Shown here: positions 52,721 through 62,878 of the stretch, in pieces
Numbering within the stretch: the first letter of the stretch is position 1
How the letters are laid out: each line of letters starts with the position of its first letter
Assembly (NCBI RefSeq): GCF_001787335.1
Contig: NZ_CP014674.1
Location: forward strand, 2,617,501 to 2,681,500
Direction: 5' to 3'
Origin: Kozakia baliensis
Lineage (GTDB): Bacteria > Pseudomonadota > Alphaproteobacteria > Acetobacterales > Acetobacteraceae
DNA: 64,000 nucleotides
Position numbers and translations under genes: made by a program
Notes under the pieces: generated by a model
The model's database searches: none
What the model was told of the DNA's origin: nothing
The model's input: the letters and a program-made list of their open reading frames with translations, nothing else

Positions 52721-52847
52721 GGAAGCGTTCCTTAGATTGAAAATGACGATGCCCTCGCACATACCGCCTGCTTGGCCGAACGCAAAGGCCGCTTGACGCC
52801 GGGAGCGGCGTCCTTGAGTTTTCATGCGGCCTGTTTGGAGATTTTTT

Positions 52848-55800
52848 ATGGCTCGTTCGCTCCGCATCATGCGCGGCCTTTCTTTGCTGGCCATGGTGCC
52901 TTTAGCTTTTAGGGCGCCGGCCAAAGCCGACGGGAATCAGCATGTTCTGATGCGCTATCCGAGCCTGCACGGCGAGAGCATCGTGTTCGTCGCTCATGGC
53001 AATTTATGGAAAGCGCCCCGGCAGGGCGGCGCGGCGCAACGCCTGACGGCGGATGCGGGGCAGGATCTGATGCCGCGTTTCTCGCCGGATGGAAAATGGA
53101 TCGCCTTTACGGCCTCCTATCAGGGCAACCGCGATGTCTATGTCATGCCCGCGAACGGCGGCGAGGCACGGCGCCTGACCTATCATTCCGACATCGTACC
53201 CCGCGCGCCGGATCGGTGGGGACCGGATAATCTGGTGACGACCTGGACGCCGGATTCGCAAGCCATCGTCTTTCTCTCCCGCCGCAAAGCTTGGAATTCC
53301 TGGCTTTCGCAGCCCTATACCGTGCCCTTGACCGGGGGATTGCCCACGGCGATGCCTCTGGACCAGGCAGGGTTCATGAGTTTCGCGCCGGATGGACACA
53401 CCATTGCCCTCACCCGCATTTTTCGCGATTTCCGAACCTGGAAACGCTATAATGGCGGCCTGGCGCAAAGCTTGTTCCGCTACGATCTGGACAGCCGCAA
53501 GCTCGACCGGCTGACGGATTGGTCCGACACCAGCACGCAGCCGATGTGGTTCGGGCGGCGCATCTATTTCCTGTCGGATCACGATGCCCATCGGCGCGCC
53601 AATATCTGGGTGCTGGATCTCGACACGAACAAGACACACGAAGTCACGCATTTCAACGATTTCGACGTCGATTTTCCGTCGCTCGGCGATAATGGGCTGG
53701 TCTTTCAGCAGGGCGGCGCGCTCTGGGTGATGGATCTGCCATCGGAGACGCTCAAACGGCTGGACATCACCGTCCCCGATGATGGCAGCCGCACGATGGC
53801 GCGCCCGATTTCGGTACAAAAATCCATCCGCGCCGAGGATTACGCTCAGCAACCGGATTTCGCCCTTTCGCCCAACGGCAAGCGCGCGGCGTTGGTGGCG
53901 CGCGGCGATATTTTCACGCTACCGGCCGAACATGGCGCAGTACGCGATTTGAACAACAGCAGCGATGCGGATGACGATCATCCGGTCTTTTCCCCAGACG
54001 GCGCGCAGATCGCCTATACTTCCGACAAAGGAGGCGAGCAGCAGATTTGGCTACGCCCGGCGAATGGCGGCGCGGGCAAGGCACTGACGCATTTTAAGGA
54101 TGGCTATCGCTACGGCCCGATTTTCTCACCGGACGGCAAGATGCTGGCCTTTTCCGACAATCTGCACCGGCTTTGGGTGACGGGGCTTGATGGACCACCG
54201 ACCCAAGTGGCGCAGGACCCGGTCAATGAAATTCACGATCAGGCCTTTTCGCCCGATGGCCGTTATCTGGCCTTCAGCATGACGCGCCCCAACCATTTAT
54301 CGGGGCTTTATCTTTATGAGATGTCCAACGGGCAGTTAACGCCGATGGGCGGAAGTGAGGCCGATAGCTCGCCCCGCTTTTCCAAGGATGGGCAGCATCT
54401 TTTCTTTCTCTCGCAGCGGCAAGAACATCCGTTGTTGGACGAGCATGAGTTCAATGCGTTTTCGTTACGCAGCAAGACGCTTTACGTCACCACGCTTTCC
54501 GCCAAAGCACCCTCTCCGCTGCCGCCGCGAACCGATGAATCAGGCCCAGCCACGCCGAAGGAAGAGCATAAGGAAGCCACGTCCCCAACGACGGAGCATA
54601 AGCCCGACAATACGCCGACGACTTTGGCCACGATTTCACCCTATGGCCTCATGACGCGCGCCGTGCCGGTCCCGGATATCGCGCCCGGCATCGACCGGAT
54701 TTATGTGGGCGACGATGCGATCTTCTACACCACCCAACCGCTGGAATCCCTGGATGGCAAGCATCCCGATGGCGGCAAGCCGGGTTTGCACCGTTACGAT
54801 CTGAAAGCGCGCAAGGATGAGGTGATCGTCGAAGATTTTGCGCATCTGACGCTTTCCGAAGATGGGGCGCATATGTTGTTCCAGCGGAAAAAGGACTGGT
54901 TCATTGCCGACGCCAAGCCCAAATCGGAACCGCATAAGCTGGCGCTCGATCAGATGCGCGCCATCGTCACCCCGCCTAAGGAATGGACGGCGATGTATGA
55001 CGAAGCATGGCGCATGGAGCGTGACTTCTTCTTCAATCCGCAAACCAATGGCGTTGATTGGGCGCAAGTTCACGACGATTATGCCCGGTTCGTGCCGCTA
55101 CTCGGCTCTTCCGCCGATCTGACCTATCTGCTTGGCTCTATCCAAGGCGAACTCGGCAATTCGCACACCTACGCGCAGACCGCGCCGGATGCGGACCCGA
55201 TCCCGCTCGTGCCGACGGGTTTGCTGGGCGCGGATTACACATTGGACGAGGCTTCGGGGCGCTATCGCATCGCACATATTCTGGCAGGAGACAGTTCGCG
55301 ACCCGATTATCGCGCACCCTTGGCGCAACCGGGGCTGAACTTGCAGCCGGGCGATTACCTACTGGCGATCGACGGCGAGGAATTGCGCGCACCGGACGAC
55401 CCCGACCGATTGCTCGTCGGCAAGAAAGGCCCGGTGACGTTGACGATCGCCTCGGAGTTGACCTCCAAGCGGCGTGACATCGTGGTGGAAACGGTGGATT
55501 CCGAGATGTCCCTGCGCGAACAGGAATGGATCGACCACAACAGGGCAGTGGTGGACCGGCTTTCCCACGGGCAGATCGCCTATATCTATCTTTCGGATAT
55601 GGAAGCGTTGGGGATGCAGCAATTCATCCGCCAATTCTATACGCAGCGCGACAAGCGCGCTGTGATCGTGGATGACCGTTTCAATGGCGGCGGCAATATC
55701 GACGAAATTCTGTTGGAGCGGTTACGTCGCACTTTGGAAGGATTGGACGTTGATCGCGATGGAGCGTCCAGCACGGTGCCTGAGCAATTGATCAACGGGC

Positions 55801-56204
55801 CGAAAGTGGCGTTGATCAACCATTATTCGGCATCGGATGGGGATATTTTCCCGTTTTATTTCCGGCAATATGGGCTTGGGAAATTGATCGGCACCAGAAG
55901 CTGGGGCGGCGTGCGCGGCATTCGCGGGATGTGGCCGCTTTTGGATGGAACGGCAATCTCAATTCCAGAATTCGCGCTCTACAACGACAAATCCCAATGG
56001 GTGATCGAAAATCACGGCGTCGATCCGGATATCGTGGTGGAGGACGAACCAGCCGATTTGCTGGCGGGGCATGACAGGCAATTGGAGACGGCGGTTTCGA
56101 CATTGATGTCGCAATTGGCGAACAAGCCTGCTGGTCTGCCTGCGCCGCCTGCGTGGCTTCCGGCCTATCCGCCCGGACCGGAAACACAGACCCATCATGA
56201 TTGA
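52848..56204 (+). CDS. tricorn-type S41 protease, secreted
   Basis: 1118 residues with a signal peptide (about 1-28). Two beta-propeller regions of WD-like PDGK repeats (about 35-330 and 345-720), then a helical part, a PDZ domain (about 820-900) and the S41 catalytic core. His773 (GNSHTYA) and Ser996-Asp997 (SASDGD) are the visible catalytic residues, as in Thermoplasma tricorn. Tricorn trims peptides from proteolysis; the bacterial homologues carry a signal, so this one should act in the periplasm or outside. A Thr/Pro/Glu-rich linker (about 565-605) interrupts the propeller. GGAG lies 7 bases before the ATG. The next gene begins within 80 bases. Confidence 0.93.
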   Translation: MARSLRIMRGLSLLAMVPLAFRAPAKADGNQHVLMRYPSLHGESIVFVAHGNLWKAPRQGGAAQRLTADAGQDLMPRFSPDGKWIAFTASYQGNRDVYVMPANGGEARRLTYHSDIVPRAPDRWGPDNLVTTWTPDSQAIVFLSRRKAWNSWLSQPYTVPLTGGLPTAMPLDQAGFMSFAPDGHTIALTRIFRDFRTWKRYNGGLAQSLFRYDLDSRKLDRLTDWSDTSTQPMWFGRRIYFLSDHDAHRRANIWVLDLDTNKTHEVTHFNDFDVDFPSLGDNGLVFQQGGALWVMDLPSETLKRLDITVPDDGSRTMARPISVQKSIRAEDYAQQPDFALSPNGKRAALVARGDIFTLPAEHGAVRDLNNSSDADDDHPVFSPDGAQIAYTSDKGGEQQIWLRPANGGAGKALTHFKDGYRYGPIFSPDGKMLAFSDNLHRLWVTGLDGPPTQVAQDPVNEIHDQAFSPDGRYLAFSMTRPNHLSGLYLYEMSNGQLTPMGGSEADSSPRFSKDGQHLFFLSQRQEHPLLDEHEFNAFSLRSKTLYVTTLSAKAPSPLPPRTDESGPATPKEEHKEATSPTTEHKPDNTPTTLATISPYGLMTRAVPVPDIAPGIDRIYVGDDAIFYTTQPLESLDGKHPDGGKPGLHRYDLKARKDEVIVEDFAHLTLSEDGAHMLFQRKKDWFIADAKPKSEPHKLALDQMRAIVTPPKEWTAMYDEAWRMERDFFFNPQTNGVDWAQVHDDYARFVPLLGSSADLTYLLGSIQGELGNSHTYAQTAPDADPIPLVPTGLLGADYTLDEASGRYRIAHILAGDSSRPDYRAPLAQPGLNLQPGDYLLAIDGEELRAPDDPDRLLVGKKGPVTLTIASELTSKRRDIVVETVDSEMSLREQEWIDHNRAVVDRLSHGQIAYIYLSDMEALGMQQFIRQFYTQRDKRAVIVDDRFNGGGNIDEILLERLRRTLEGLDVDRDGASSTVPEQLINGPKVALINHYSASDGDIFPFYFRQYGLGKLIGTRSWGGVRGIRGMWPLLDGTAISIPEFALYNDKSQWVIENHGVDPDIVVEDEPADLLAGHDRQLETAVSTLMSQLANKPAGLPAPPAWLPAYPPGPETQTHHD

Positions 56205-56278
56205 TGCCATTTCACCGCCCGCCTATGGTGCAGCGCAGCTATTCTTTTATGCGAAACAACAGGATTGAAACCGTTCCG

Positions 56279-57433
56279 ATGCGCGCAGCTTTCATGCTTC
56301 TGGCGGTTTCCGCCTTTGCTCTTTCCGCCTGCGCCGTCGAACCCGATGAGGACGCCGAATCGATTTCAGCTCCGGTTGCGGCGGGGCAGCCCCTGCGTAT
56401 GGAGCAGCAGCATGGCCCTATTCCCGGCACGGCGTATCGCTTGGCTTATCGCAGCACGGACGCCCATACGCCGCATCAGTTAACGGCGGTTTCGGCTCAA
56501 GTATTGATCCCGCGCGGCAAGCCGCCCGCCGGTGGCTGGCCGGTTCTGGCTTGGGCGCATGGCACGAGCGGCATCGGTTTGACTTGCGCGCCCTCCATTA
56601 TGGGAATCGGCGGTTCGCAGGCGGCTTTCTATGCCGGATGGATGCGCCGGGGTTTTGCCGTGGTGGCGACCGATTATCCGGGATTGGGTGAGCCGGGCGC
56701 GCCGCTTTACCTCAATGCGCGTTCCGGAGGCATGGCGGTTTTGGATGCGGTGCGGGCCGCACGGCGTCGCTTCCCCTCCCTCAGCGGCGATGTGGTGTTG
56801 GAAGGGCACGACCAAGGCGCGCAGGCAGTAATCGCGGCGGCCTCCATGGCGAGCGCTTACACGCCCAATTTGCGGGTGCACGGCACCATCGCATTGGGCG
56901 CGCCGTATTTCACTGGCGATGGCGGGCACATCATGGCCCATCGCCATGGCGAGAACCGCTTTGCCCCCGGCGTGGTGTATGGGTTGTTGCTTGGCGCATC
57001 CCTCGGGCAGGCCGATCCTTCTTTCAACGCCAATGAAGCGTTCACGAGCCGGGCAATGCCGCTTTATCACAAAGCGCGCGATCTGTGCCGGGGCGATTTC
57101 TTCGCCGCCGTCGAACATGCGGGTTTGACGCCTGCCAATGCATTCCGCCCCGATGCCGCGCAGGCCTTGGCTCCGGCGCTGGATTGGGCGCGTTATCCCT
57201 CGCTTTCCCTGCCGCAGCCGCTAATGTTGGGAATTGCCACCGGAGACACGCAGATTGCGCCAGCGCTTCAGGAATCGTTGATGCGTAACGCTTGTGCGGC
57301 GGGTACGCGCGTAAACGTGCGGCATTATCATGTCGAGCATTCGCCGCTTCTCAATGCCGCGCAGAGCGATAGTTTCGCCTTCGCACGGCAAGTTTTGGAG
57401 AATGCGCCGATCCATTCCGATTGTTCACCTTAA
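56279..57433 (+). CDS. lipoprotein alpha/beta-hydrolase, secretory lipase-like, with Asp at nucleophile elbow
   Basis: 384 residues with a lipoprotein signal (LSAC lipobox at about 15-18). The fold is an alpha/beta-hydrolase of the secretory lipase type (WPVLAWAHGTSGIG as oxyanion loop; VVATDYPGLGEPG). The nucleophile elbow reads GHDQGA with Asp178 where lipases have Ser (GHSQGG). His351 or His354 in HYHVEHSP is the likely base, with an Asp in the GIATGDTQIA loop. Asp nucleophiles occur in epoxide hydrolases and haloalkane dehalogenases. So it may be inactive as a lipase or have another reaction. Start is uncertain; 56249 and 56201 are in frame. Confidence 0.8.
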   Translation: MRAAFMLLAVSAFALSACAVEPDEDAESISAPVAAGQPLRMEQQHGPIPGTAYRLAYRSTDAHTPHQLTAVSAQVLIPRGKPPAGGWPVLAWAHGTSGIGLTCAPSIMGIGGSQAAFYAGWMRRGFAVVATDYPGLGEPGAPLYLNARSGGMAVLDAVRAARRRFPSLSGDVVLEGHDQGAQAVIAAASMASAYTPNLRVHGTIALGAPYFTGDGGHIMAHRHGENRFAPGVVYGLLLGASLGQADPSFNANEAFTSRAMPLYHKARDLCRGDFFAAVEHAGLTPANAFRPDAAQALAPALDWARYPSLSLPQPLMLGIATGDTQIAPALQESLMRNACAAGTRVNVRHYHVEHSPLLNAAQSDSFAFARQVLENAPIHSDCSP

Positions 57434-57435
57434 AC

Positions 57436-58326
57436 ATGCGCCGCGCTTTTCCCGTTCTTTGCGTGTTGGCCTGCATCTCCGTGGCGCAAGCGCAAACGCC
57501 TGATGAGATCGTAGCCCAGGCTCCGAAATCCGATTGGCAGGATATCCCGCCGAGCGATTTGCTGGTGATGCGCCTATCGGGGCATCGGCAGGTAGTTATT
57601 CAGCTTGCACCGGATTTCGCGCCTGAGCATGTCCGCAATATTGTGCGGCTCGCCCAGGCAAAATGGTGGGATGACGGTGCGATCGTCCGGGTGCAGGACA
57701 ATTACGTGGTGCAATGGGCCGGGCGTGCGCCGCACCCTTCCTTGCCATCGCAAGCTTCGGCGCATCTGCCAGCCGAATATGAACACCCAGCGGCCAAGAC
57801 GCCGCTGACACCGCTTCCTTTCACCGATTCGTACGCGCCGATCGTTGGTTTCAGTGCGGGGTGGCCGGTAGGAGGCGATGGGCAACACATTTGGCTAACG
57901 CATTGCTACGGCATGGTGGGCGTTGGGCGCGATATGCCGCCCGATACGGGCGACGGGACCGAGCTTTATACGGTGATCGGCGAAGCGCCGCGCCAGCTGG
58001 ACCGGAATATCGCGTTGGTCGGGCGCGTCCTTGACGGCATAGATGCTCTGACGGCGCTTCCGCGTGGAAAAGGCGAGATGGGCTTCTATCGAGAAGCAGC
58101 AGAGCGCCTGCCGATTGCGCAAGTTCGGCGCGCCGCCGATTTGCCGGTCTCCGAGCAACCGCATTGGCAGTTCTTACGTACTGACAGTGCAAGCTTCGCG
58201 CGCTATTGGCAGACGCGCGCCAATCGGCGCGACCGGTTTTTCGTACGCCCTGCCAATGGCGTCGCCTTATGCAATGTCCCGGTCCCGACCCGGCCTGTTT
58301 CTTTGGAGAACAGAACGCCCCGATGA
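57436..58326 (+). CDS. periplasmic cyclophilin-type peptidyl-prolyl isomerase
   Basis: 296 residues. A signal peptide of about 19 residues (AQAQ), then a cyclophilin domain (about 35-230) with [18 protein letters not shown], a divergent active-site segment FVQ.. replaced by [14 protein letters not shown], and a late [24 protein letters not shown] segment. It may assist folding of secreted proteins. Key cyclophilin Arg and Phe are only partly conserved, so activity is not assured. The stop overlaps the trhO start (ATGA). Confidence 0.88.
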   Translation: MRRAFPVLCVLACISVAQAQTPDEIVAQAPKSDWQDIPPSDLLVMRLSGHRQVVIQLAPDFAPEHVRNIVRLAQAKWWDDGAIVRVQDNYVVQWAGRAPHPSLPSQASAHLPAEYEHPAAKTPLTPLPFTDSYAPIVGFSAGWPVGGDGQHIWLTHCYGMVGVGRDMPPDTGDGTELYTVIGEAPRQLDRNIALVGRVLDGIDALTALPRGKGEMGFYREAAERLPIAQVRRAADLPVSEQPHWQFLRTDSASFARYWQTRANRRDRFFVRPANGVALCNVPVPTRPVSLENRTPR

Positions 58327-59234
58327 CTGCTCTGCCCGTATGCGTCGCCGCGCTTTACCGTTTCACGCCTTTTCCCGATCCGGCATCCCTGCGCGCGCCC
58401 TTGTTGGCGGTGTGCGAGGCCGAAGGCGTGCGCGGCACACTGTTATTGGCGCATGAAGGGATCAACGGCACGATTGCGGGAAGTGACGAGGGGATTGCGC
58501 GGGTTTTGGCGCATATCCGCACGTTACCCGGTTGCGCGGAAATCGAATGGAAAGAATCGCGCGCGCCTGTCCTGCCCTTCAACCGCATGAAGGTTCGCCT
58601 CAAGCGCGAGATCGTCACCATGGGACAGCCGGACATCGATCCGCTCGAGGGAGTGGGACATTACGTCTCCCCGGAAGAATGGAATGCGCTGCTGGCCGAC
58701 CCCGACACCATTCTGATCGACACACGCAATGATTATGAAGTGGATGTCGGCACGTTTTCCGGCGCGATCGATCCGCGAACCAAAAGCTTTCGGGATTTCC
58801 CCGCCTGGTTCCGGGAAAAGCGAGAGGCGCTTTTAGCGGAGCGTCGCCAGCCCAAGATCGCCATGTTCTGCACGGGCGGAATCCGTTGCGAGAAGGCGAC
58901 GGCTTTCGTGAAGGCCGAGGGCCTGGAAGACGTCTATCATCTCCAGGGCGGGATTTTGAAATATCTGGAGACGGTGCCCGCGGAAGAAAGCCGCTGGGAA
59001 GGCGAATGCTTCGTGTTCGATCAACGTGTAACGGTCAAGCATGGGTTGGAGCCGGGAAGCTACGATATCTGCCATGCCTGCCGCCGCCCGTTAAGCACGG
59101 AGGATAAGCAATCCCCGCTCTATCAAAGCGGAGTGAGTTGCCCTGCCTGCCATGACGAACGCGATGACCACCAACGCGCACGCTACGCGGAGCGGGAGCG
59201 GCAGATGCGCCTGGCGGAACAGGGCAAGAAATAG
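58323..59234 (+). CDS. trhO: tRNA uridine(34) hydroxylase TrhO (rhodanese domain)
   Basis: 303 residues. N-terminal ACYP-like domain with [17 protein letters not shown], a central rhodanese domain (about 125-220) with Cys183 in [10 protein letters not shown], and a C-terminal Cys-rich region CHACRRPLS and SCPACH with four Cys (zinc-like). TrhO hydroxylates U34 of tRNA using O2 as part of the ho5U/mo5U pathway. Overlaps the cyclophilin gene by four bases and ends 3 bases from zntB (convergent). Confidence 0.94.
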   Translation: MTALPVCVAALYRFTPFPDPASLRAPLLAVCEAEGVRGTLLLAHEGINGTIAGSDEGIARVLAHIRTLPGCAEIEWKESRAPVLPFNRMKVRLKREIVTMGQPDIDPLEGVGHYVSPEEWNALLADPDTILIDTRNDYEVDVGTFSGAIDPRTKSFRDFPAWFREKREALLAERRQPKIAMFCTGGIRCEKATAFVKAEGLEDVYHLQGGILKYLETVPAEESRWEGECFVFDQRVTVKHGLEPGSYDICHACRRPLSTEDKQSPLYQSGVSCPACHDERDDHQRARYAERERQMRLAEQGKK

Positions 59235-59250
59235 CGTCTAGAGCAGACGC
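59234..59250. terminator. short hairpin at convergent trhO/zntB stops
   Basis: GCGTCT and AGACGC pair around a 5-base loop and cover both stop codons. No T run; a weak candidate for termination. Confidence 0.3.
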
Positions 59251-60344
59251 GCCAGTTTAAGAAAGACCCATGTCACGAGCATGAAGAGAGCGCAGACGAT
59301 CCCGGCTTCCACCGTGCCCCAATGGCCGTTGGCCAGGAACATGCCGCCGGTGTTCATGCCGAAGAAGCCGGTAACGAAAGTGGCGGGCAGCATCAATGTC
59401 GTCGCGACCGAGACGATATAGAGGCGTCTGTTGGTTTCTTCCGCCTGGGACGAGCCGACTTCGTCCTGAAGGGAGCGGGCGCGATCCTGCAACGCGATCA
59501 GATCGTCCAGCGCGGCATGAACCTGATGTTCCGTGCGGTCGCGCAGTTCATCCTCCGCCCAGTTGGGCAATTCCAAATCCTCATCGCGTAGAACGCGGTC
59601 GATCGGCGTCACCACGCGGCGCAGTTCCGTCGCGCGCCGCCGCCCCTTGCCGACGATGCCGCCGAGATGACCGAGATCGGTGCGGCGTTCGATCAGCAGC
59701 AACGCATCCTCGGCACGATCCAGTTCATCGTCGAGCTGGCCGATCTGGCGGCGCACGCTGTTGGTGAATTCACGCAACGCACGGTCAATCACGCCGGCAG
59801 GGCTGCGCGGGATGGAAGTAGCGTGCAGGGTACGAAACGCCGCGCCGAGAACGGGTATCGGATTACGCCGGGTGGTGATCAACAAATCCGGCCGCATGGC
59901 GAAACGCCAAGCACAGATATCGCGATCTTCATCCGTCATGGCGTCGTCGAAGGCGGGCATCGCCCCCCACACAAGGCCGGGCATGGCTTCGAGCATAATG
60001 CCGTATTCCGTCTCGGCCAGCATGCTGCGCACGTCGGACGGCAGACAGGGAAGCTGCGCGACATGGGCGCGCGCCGTACTGTGCACGGTGTCGAAATGCA
60101 GCCAGACCCAGCTTTCCGTCGGTTTGGGAAAGTTGGAAGGCGGCGTCGCATCATTGAGAATGGCTTCGACCTCCGCCGGTGCGAGCGGTGTCGGCTCCTG
60201 CCCCGGCTGAGCGCGGATGGCCCAGACAAGCCCATTCGCAATCCCGTGTGCCACCGGGTTGGATGAGGTCGTCATGTCCTGTCCGCCAATCACGGAGAAC
60301 GGCATGGGAGTACGCGTGCTGGACATGATGCCGTCCTCCATCAC
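59238..60344 (-). CDS. zntB: CorA-family zinc transporter ZntB
   Basis: About 368 residues, first ATG at 60344; later in-frame ATGs at about 60326 and 60275 may be used. A cytoplasmic domain with long helices, then two C-terminal membrane segments (about 308-330, and 345-365) with the GMN motif followed by TGG in FFGMNTGGMF. ZntB proteins transport Zn2+ (import or efflux reported). Divergent from a gene encoding a His-rich secreted protein, which might bind the same metal. Confidence 0.9.
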   Translation of the reverse strand: MMEDGIMSSTRTPMPFSVIGGQDMTTSSNPVAHGIANGLVWAIRAQPGQEPTPLAPAEVEAILNDATPPSNFPKPTESWVWLHFDTVHSTARAHVAQLPCLPSDVRSMLAETEYGIMLEAMPGLVWGAMPAFDDAMTDEDRDICAWRFAMRPDLLITTRRNPIPVLGAAFRTLHATSIPRSPAGVIDRALREFTNSVRRQIGQLDDELDRAEDALLLIERRTDLGHLGGIVGKGRRRATELRRVVTPIDRVLRDEDLELPNWAEDELRDRTEHQVHAALDDLIALQDRARSLQDEVGSSQAEETNRRLYIVSVATTLMLPATFVTGFFGMNTGGMFLANGHWGTVEAGIVCALFMLVTWVFLKLARLL

Positions 60345-60546
60345 GTTGTTTTGTTACGTGTGTCGCTCCTGCGAAAGATCGCGTCCTTTCCTGGCATGAG
60401 CGCGGCTGGCAGGCAACCGGTTCTCTCCAAGGAATCTAACGATGGAACCGAATCCGACATGAAAAGTTAAAGTAGGAACGTTGCCGCAAGCTGAGTTCTT
60501 CAGTTCATGCCATGTGCGGCCGGTTTTCAACGAAAAGGGTGACACT

Positions 60547-60891
60547 ATGCGCAACACCTATAAAACCTTACTCGCCGCTGGCGTCCTTATGTTCAGCACG
60601 TCACAGGCGCTGGCACAGGCCACCACAACGCGTGAGTCCGATACGCCGCCGACCGCCCAATCCGCCGAGCAGATGAAAAACAACTCGACGCATGCAAGCA
60701 ACCCGACGGAGCAGAACCCCACCTACAAGAACCAGGAGAAGGAACAGCCGGGCACGCACCAGCCATCCGCTCCGCCTTCAGTCGCGCCTACCGGCGCCAA
60801 GACGGATGAGGTTCCGCAAGGGCAGAAAAGCCCGCGTCACGTCTCGACGGGCAAGAAGCACACGCATCATCACGCTCATCAGCCAGAGTAA
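60547..60891 (+). CDS. secreted small protein with histidine-rich tail
   Basis: 114 residues. Signal peptide of about 22 residues (SQALA/QA), and the mature protein is disordered: Thr, Asn, Gln, Pro and Glu rich, ending HTHHHAHQPE (six His in the last 12). AGGG is 8 bases before the ATG. No family recognised. Metal binding by the His tail is an inference; the divergent zntB lies 200 bases away. A perfect terminator follows. Confidence 0.78.
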   Translation: MRNTYKTLLAAGVLMFSTSQALAQATTTRESDTPPTAQSAEQMKNNSTHASNPTEQNPTYKNQEKEQPGTHQPSAPPSVAPTGAKTDEVPQGQKSPRHVSTGKKHTHHHAHQPE

Positions 60892-60924
60892 ACGCACAGA
60901 GGTCTAACGCCCTCCGCGAATGAA

Positions 60925-60956
60925 CGCCCGCCTTCCCCTGAAGGCGGGCGTTTTCG
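60925..60956 (+). terminator. intrinsic terminator of the His-rich protein gene
   Basis: CGCCCGCCTTC and GAAGGCGGGCG form an 11-base stem with a CCCT loop and TTTTCGTTT after it. Confidence 0.9.
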
Positions 60957-61039
60957 TTTATCGGCAGCCTTATGCTGGTCGAATGGTGCAAGAGCCTATA
61001 TATCGTGCGGCCATCACCATATCAGACAAGGTTTTCATA

Positions 61040-62329
61040 ATGAGCGACTATAAGGTCCGCGATATTTCACTGGCGGATTGGGGCCGTAAGGAAATTTCCA
61101 TTGCCGAAGGCGAAATGCCGGGCCTGATGGCGCTTCGCGCCGAATATGGCAAAACGCAGCCGCTCAAGGGCGCGCGTATCGCCGGTTGTCTGCACATGAC
61201 CATCCAGACGGCCGTGCTGATCGAAACGCTGACGGCTCTGGGCGCAACCGTGCGCTGGTCGTCCTGCAACATTTTCTCCACGCAGGACCATGCCGCCGCC
61301 GCCATCGCCGCCGCGAACATTCCCGTTTTCGCCTGGAAGGGCCTGACGGAAGACGAATTCAACTGGTGCATCGAGCAGACCATCACGGGTCCGGACGGCT
61401 GGACGCCGAACATGATCCTCGATGACGGTGGCGACCTCACGGTCATGATGCACGACAAGTTCCCCGAACTCCTGAACGACGTTCGCGGTCTGTCCGAAGA
61501 AACCACGACGGGCGTTCATCGTCTGTGGCAGATGGCCAAGGCTGGCACGCTGAAGGTTCCGGCCATCAACGTGAACGACAGCGTGACCAAATCCAAGTTC
61601 GACAACCTTTATGGTTGCCGCGAGAGCCTGGTGGACGCCATCCGTCGTGGCACGGACGTCATGATGGCGGGCAAGGTCGCCGTGGTTGCCGGTTACGGCG
61701 ACGTGGGCAAGGGCTCCGCCGCCTCCCTGCGCAATGCGGGCTGCCGCGTGCTCGTGACCGAAGTCGATCCGATCTGCGCGCTTCAGGCCGCTATGGAAGG
61801 CTACGAAGTCGTCACGATGGAAAACGCGGCTCCGCGCGGCGATATCTTCGTGACCTGCACGGGCAACGTGGACATCATCACGATCGAGCACATGCGTGAG
61901 ATGAAAGACCGTGCGATCGTCTGCAACATCGGTCACTTCGACAGCGAAATTCAGGTCGAAGCCCTGCGCAACTATCGCTGGAACAACATCAAGCCGCAGG
62001 TGGACGAGATCGAGCTAGCGCCGAATCGCCGCATCATCCTCCTCTCCGAAGGCCGCCTGGTGAATCTGGGCAACGCCACGGGCCATCCATCCTTCGTCAT
62101 GTCGGCGTCCTTCACCAATCAGACCTTGGCGCAGATCGAACTGTGGACGGCAAAGCCGGGGCAGTATGAAAACAAGGTTTATGTTCTGCCGAAGAAACTC
62201 GACGAGAAGGTGGCGGCGCTTCACCTCGCCAAAGTCGGCGCTGAACTCAGCAAAATGAACCAGAAGCAGGCCGATTATATCGACGTGCCGGTCAACGGAC
62301 CGTTCAAACACGAAGAGTATCGCTACTAA
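61040..62329 (+). CDS. ahcY: adenosylhomocysteinase AhcY
   Basis: 429 residues, normal. Substrate-site residues in [10 protein letters not shown] and [14 protein letters not shown], the NAD-binding [10 protein letters not shown] and [10 protein letters not shown] segments, and the C-terminal PFKHEEYRY ending (Lys and Tyr touching NAD). It splits S-adenosylhomocysteine into adenosine and homocysteine. I see no SAH-riboswitch fold in the 80 bases upstream. ATG at 61040; longer frames are not needed. Confidence 0.98.
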   Translation: MSDYKVRDISLADWGRKEISIAEGEMPGLMALRAEYGKTQPLKGARIAGCLHMTIQTAVLIETLTALGATVRWSSCNIFSTQDHAAAAIAAANIPVFAWKGLTEDEFNWCIEQTITGPDGWTPNMILDDGGDLTVMMHDKFPELLNDVRGLSEETTTGVHRLWQMAKAGTLKVPAINVNDSVTKSKFDNLYGCRESLVDAIRRGTDVMMAGKVAVVAGYGDVGKGSAASLRNAGCRVLVTEVDPICALQAAMEGYEVVTMENAAPRGDIFVTCTGNVDIITIEHMREMKDRAIVCNIGHFDSEIQVEALRNYRWNNIKPQVDEIELAPNRRIILLSEGRLVNLGNATGHPSFVMSASFTNQTLAQIELWTAKPGQYENKVYVLPKKLDEKVAALHLAKVGAELSKMNQKQADYIDVPVNGPFKHEEYRY

Positions 62330-62344
62330 TATATTCTTCCGCTC

Positions 62345-62375
62345 CCTTCCGCCCCTTGAAAACGGGCGCGGAAGG
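62345..62375 (+). terminator. hairpin after ahcY
   Basis: CCTTCCGC and GCGGAAGG with inner CCC/GGG pair around a short loop; no T run follows. Probably a termination or stability hairpin. Confidence 0.4.
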
Positions 62376-62480
62376 ATAGTGATGTCCCTTGGCGGGGAAC
62401 GGTTCGGCTCACGAGACGTTTACAACCGGAACGCGGCTTCCATGCCGGGATTTTTGGTTTGTAAAAACAGGATCGAGACG

Positions 62481-62870
62481 ATGGGTATTTTCAGCACGAT
62501 TATGTCGAAAATCTTCGGCCATGCCGAAGCAGCTCCAGCAAGCGGTGCAACAGCAGCACCCGCCGCCGCGCCCCAGGCAACAACGGCCTCTTCCCCCGCA
62601 GCGCCTTCGGCTCCGGTCGATGTGGAAGCCGTTCTGACGGATCTGGCGTCGAAGAACGGTCAAAACCTCAACTGGCGTCAGTCGATTGTCGATCTGCTCA
62701 AATTGTTGGGGCTGGATAGTTCTCTGCAGTCTCGCAAAGAACTGGCGCAAGAACTGCATTATACCGGCAGCACGGACGATACGGCCACGATGAATGTCTG
62801 GCTGATCAAGCAGGTAATGCAGAAACTCGCCGAGAACGGCGGAAAAGTGCCGGAAGAACTCAAGCACTAA
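62481..62870 (+). CDS. DUF3597 domain protein
   Basis: 129 residues. A short N-terminal helix (MGIFSTIMSKIFG), an Ala/Pro-rich linker at about 14-50 and the DUF3597 domain (VDVEAVLTDLASKNGQNLNWRQ-type start, then SIVDLLKLLGLDSSL, ELAQELHYTGST, AMNVWLIKQVM-like TMNVWLIKQVMQKL). Function unknown; seen in many proteobacteria and akin to LysM-neighbour proteins. ATG has AGGA about nine bases upstream. Convergent with the nuclease. Confidence 0.9.
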   Translation: MGIFSTIMSKIFGHAEAAPASGATAAPAAAPQATTASSPAAPSAPVDVEAVLTDLASKNGQNLNWRQSIVDLLKLLGLDSSLQSRKELAQELHYTGSTDDTATMNVWLIKQVMQKLAENGGKVPEELKH

Positions 62871-62878
62871 TTGAAGAA

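Noticed and set aside
60957-61039. SAH or SAM riboswitch before ahcY
   Set aside because: Only about 80 bases after a terminator; no conserved aptamer segments or stable multi-stem fold seen.
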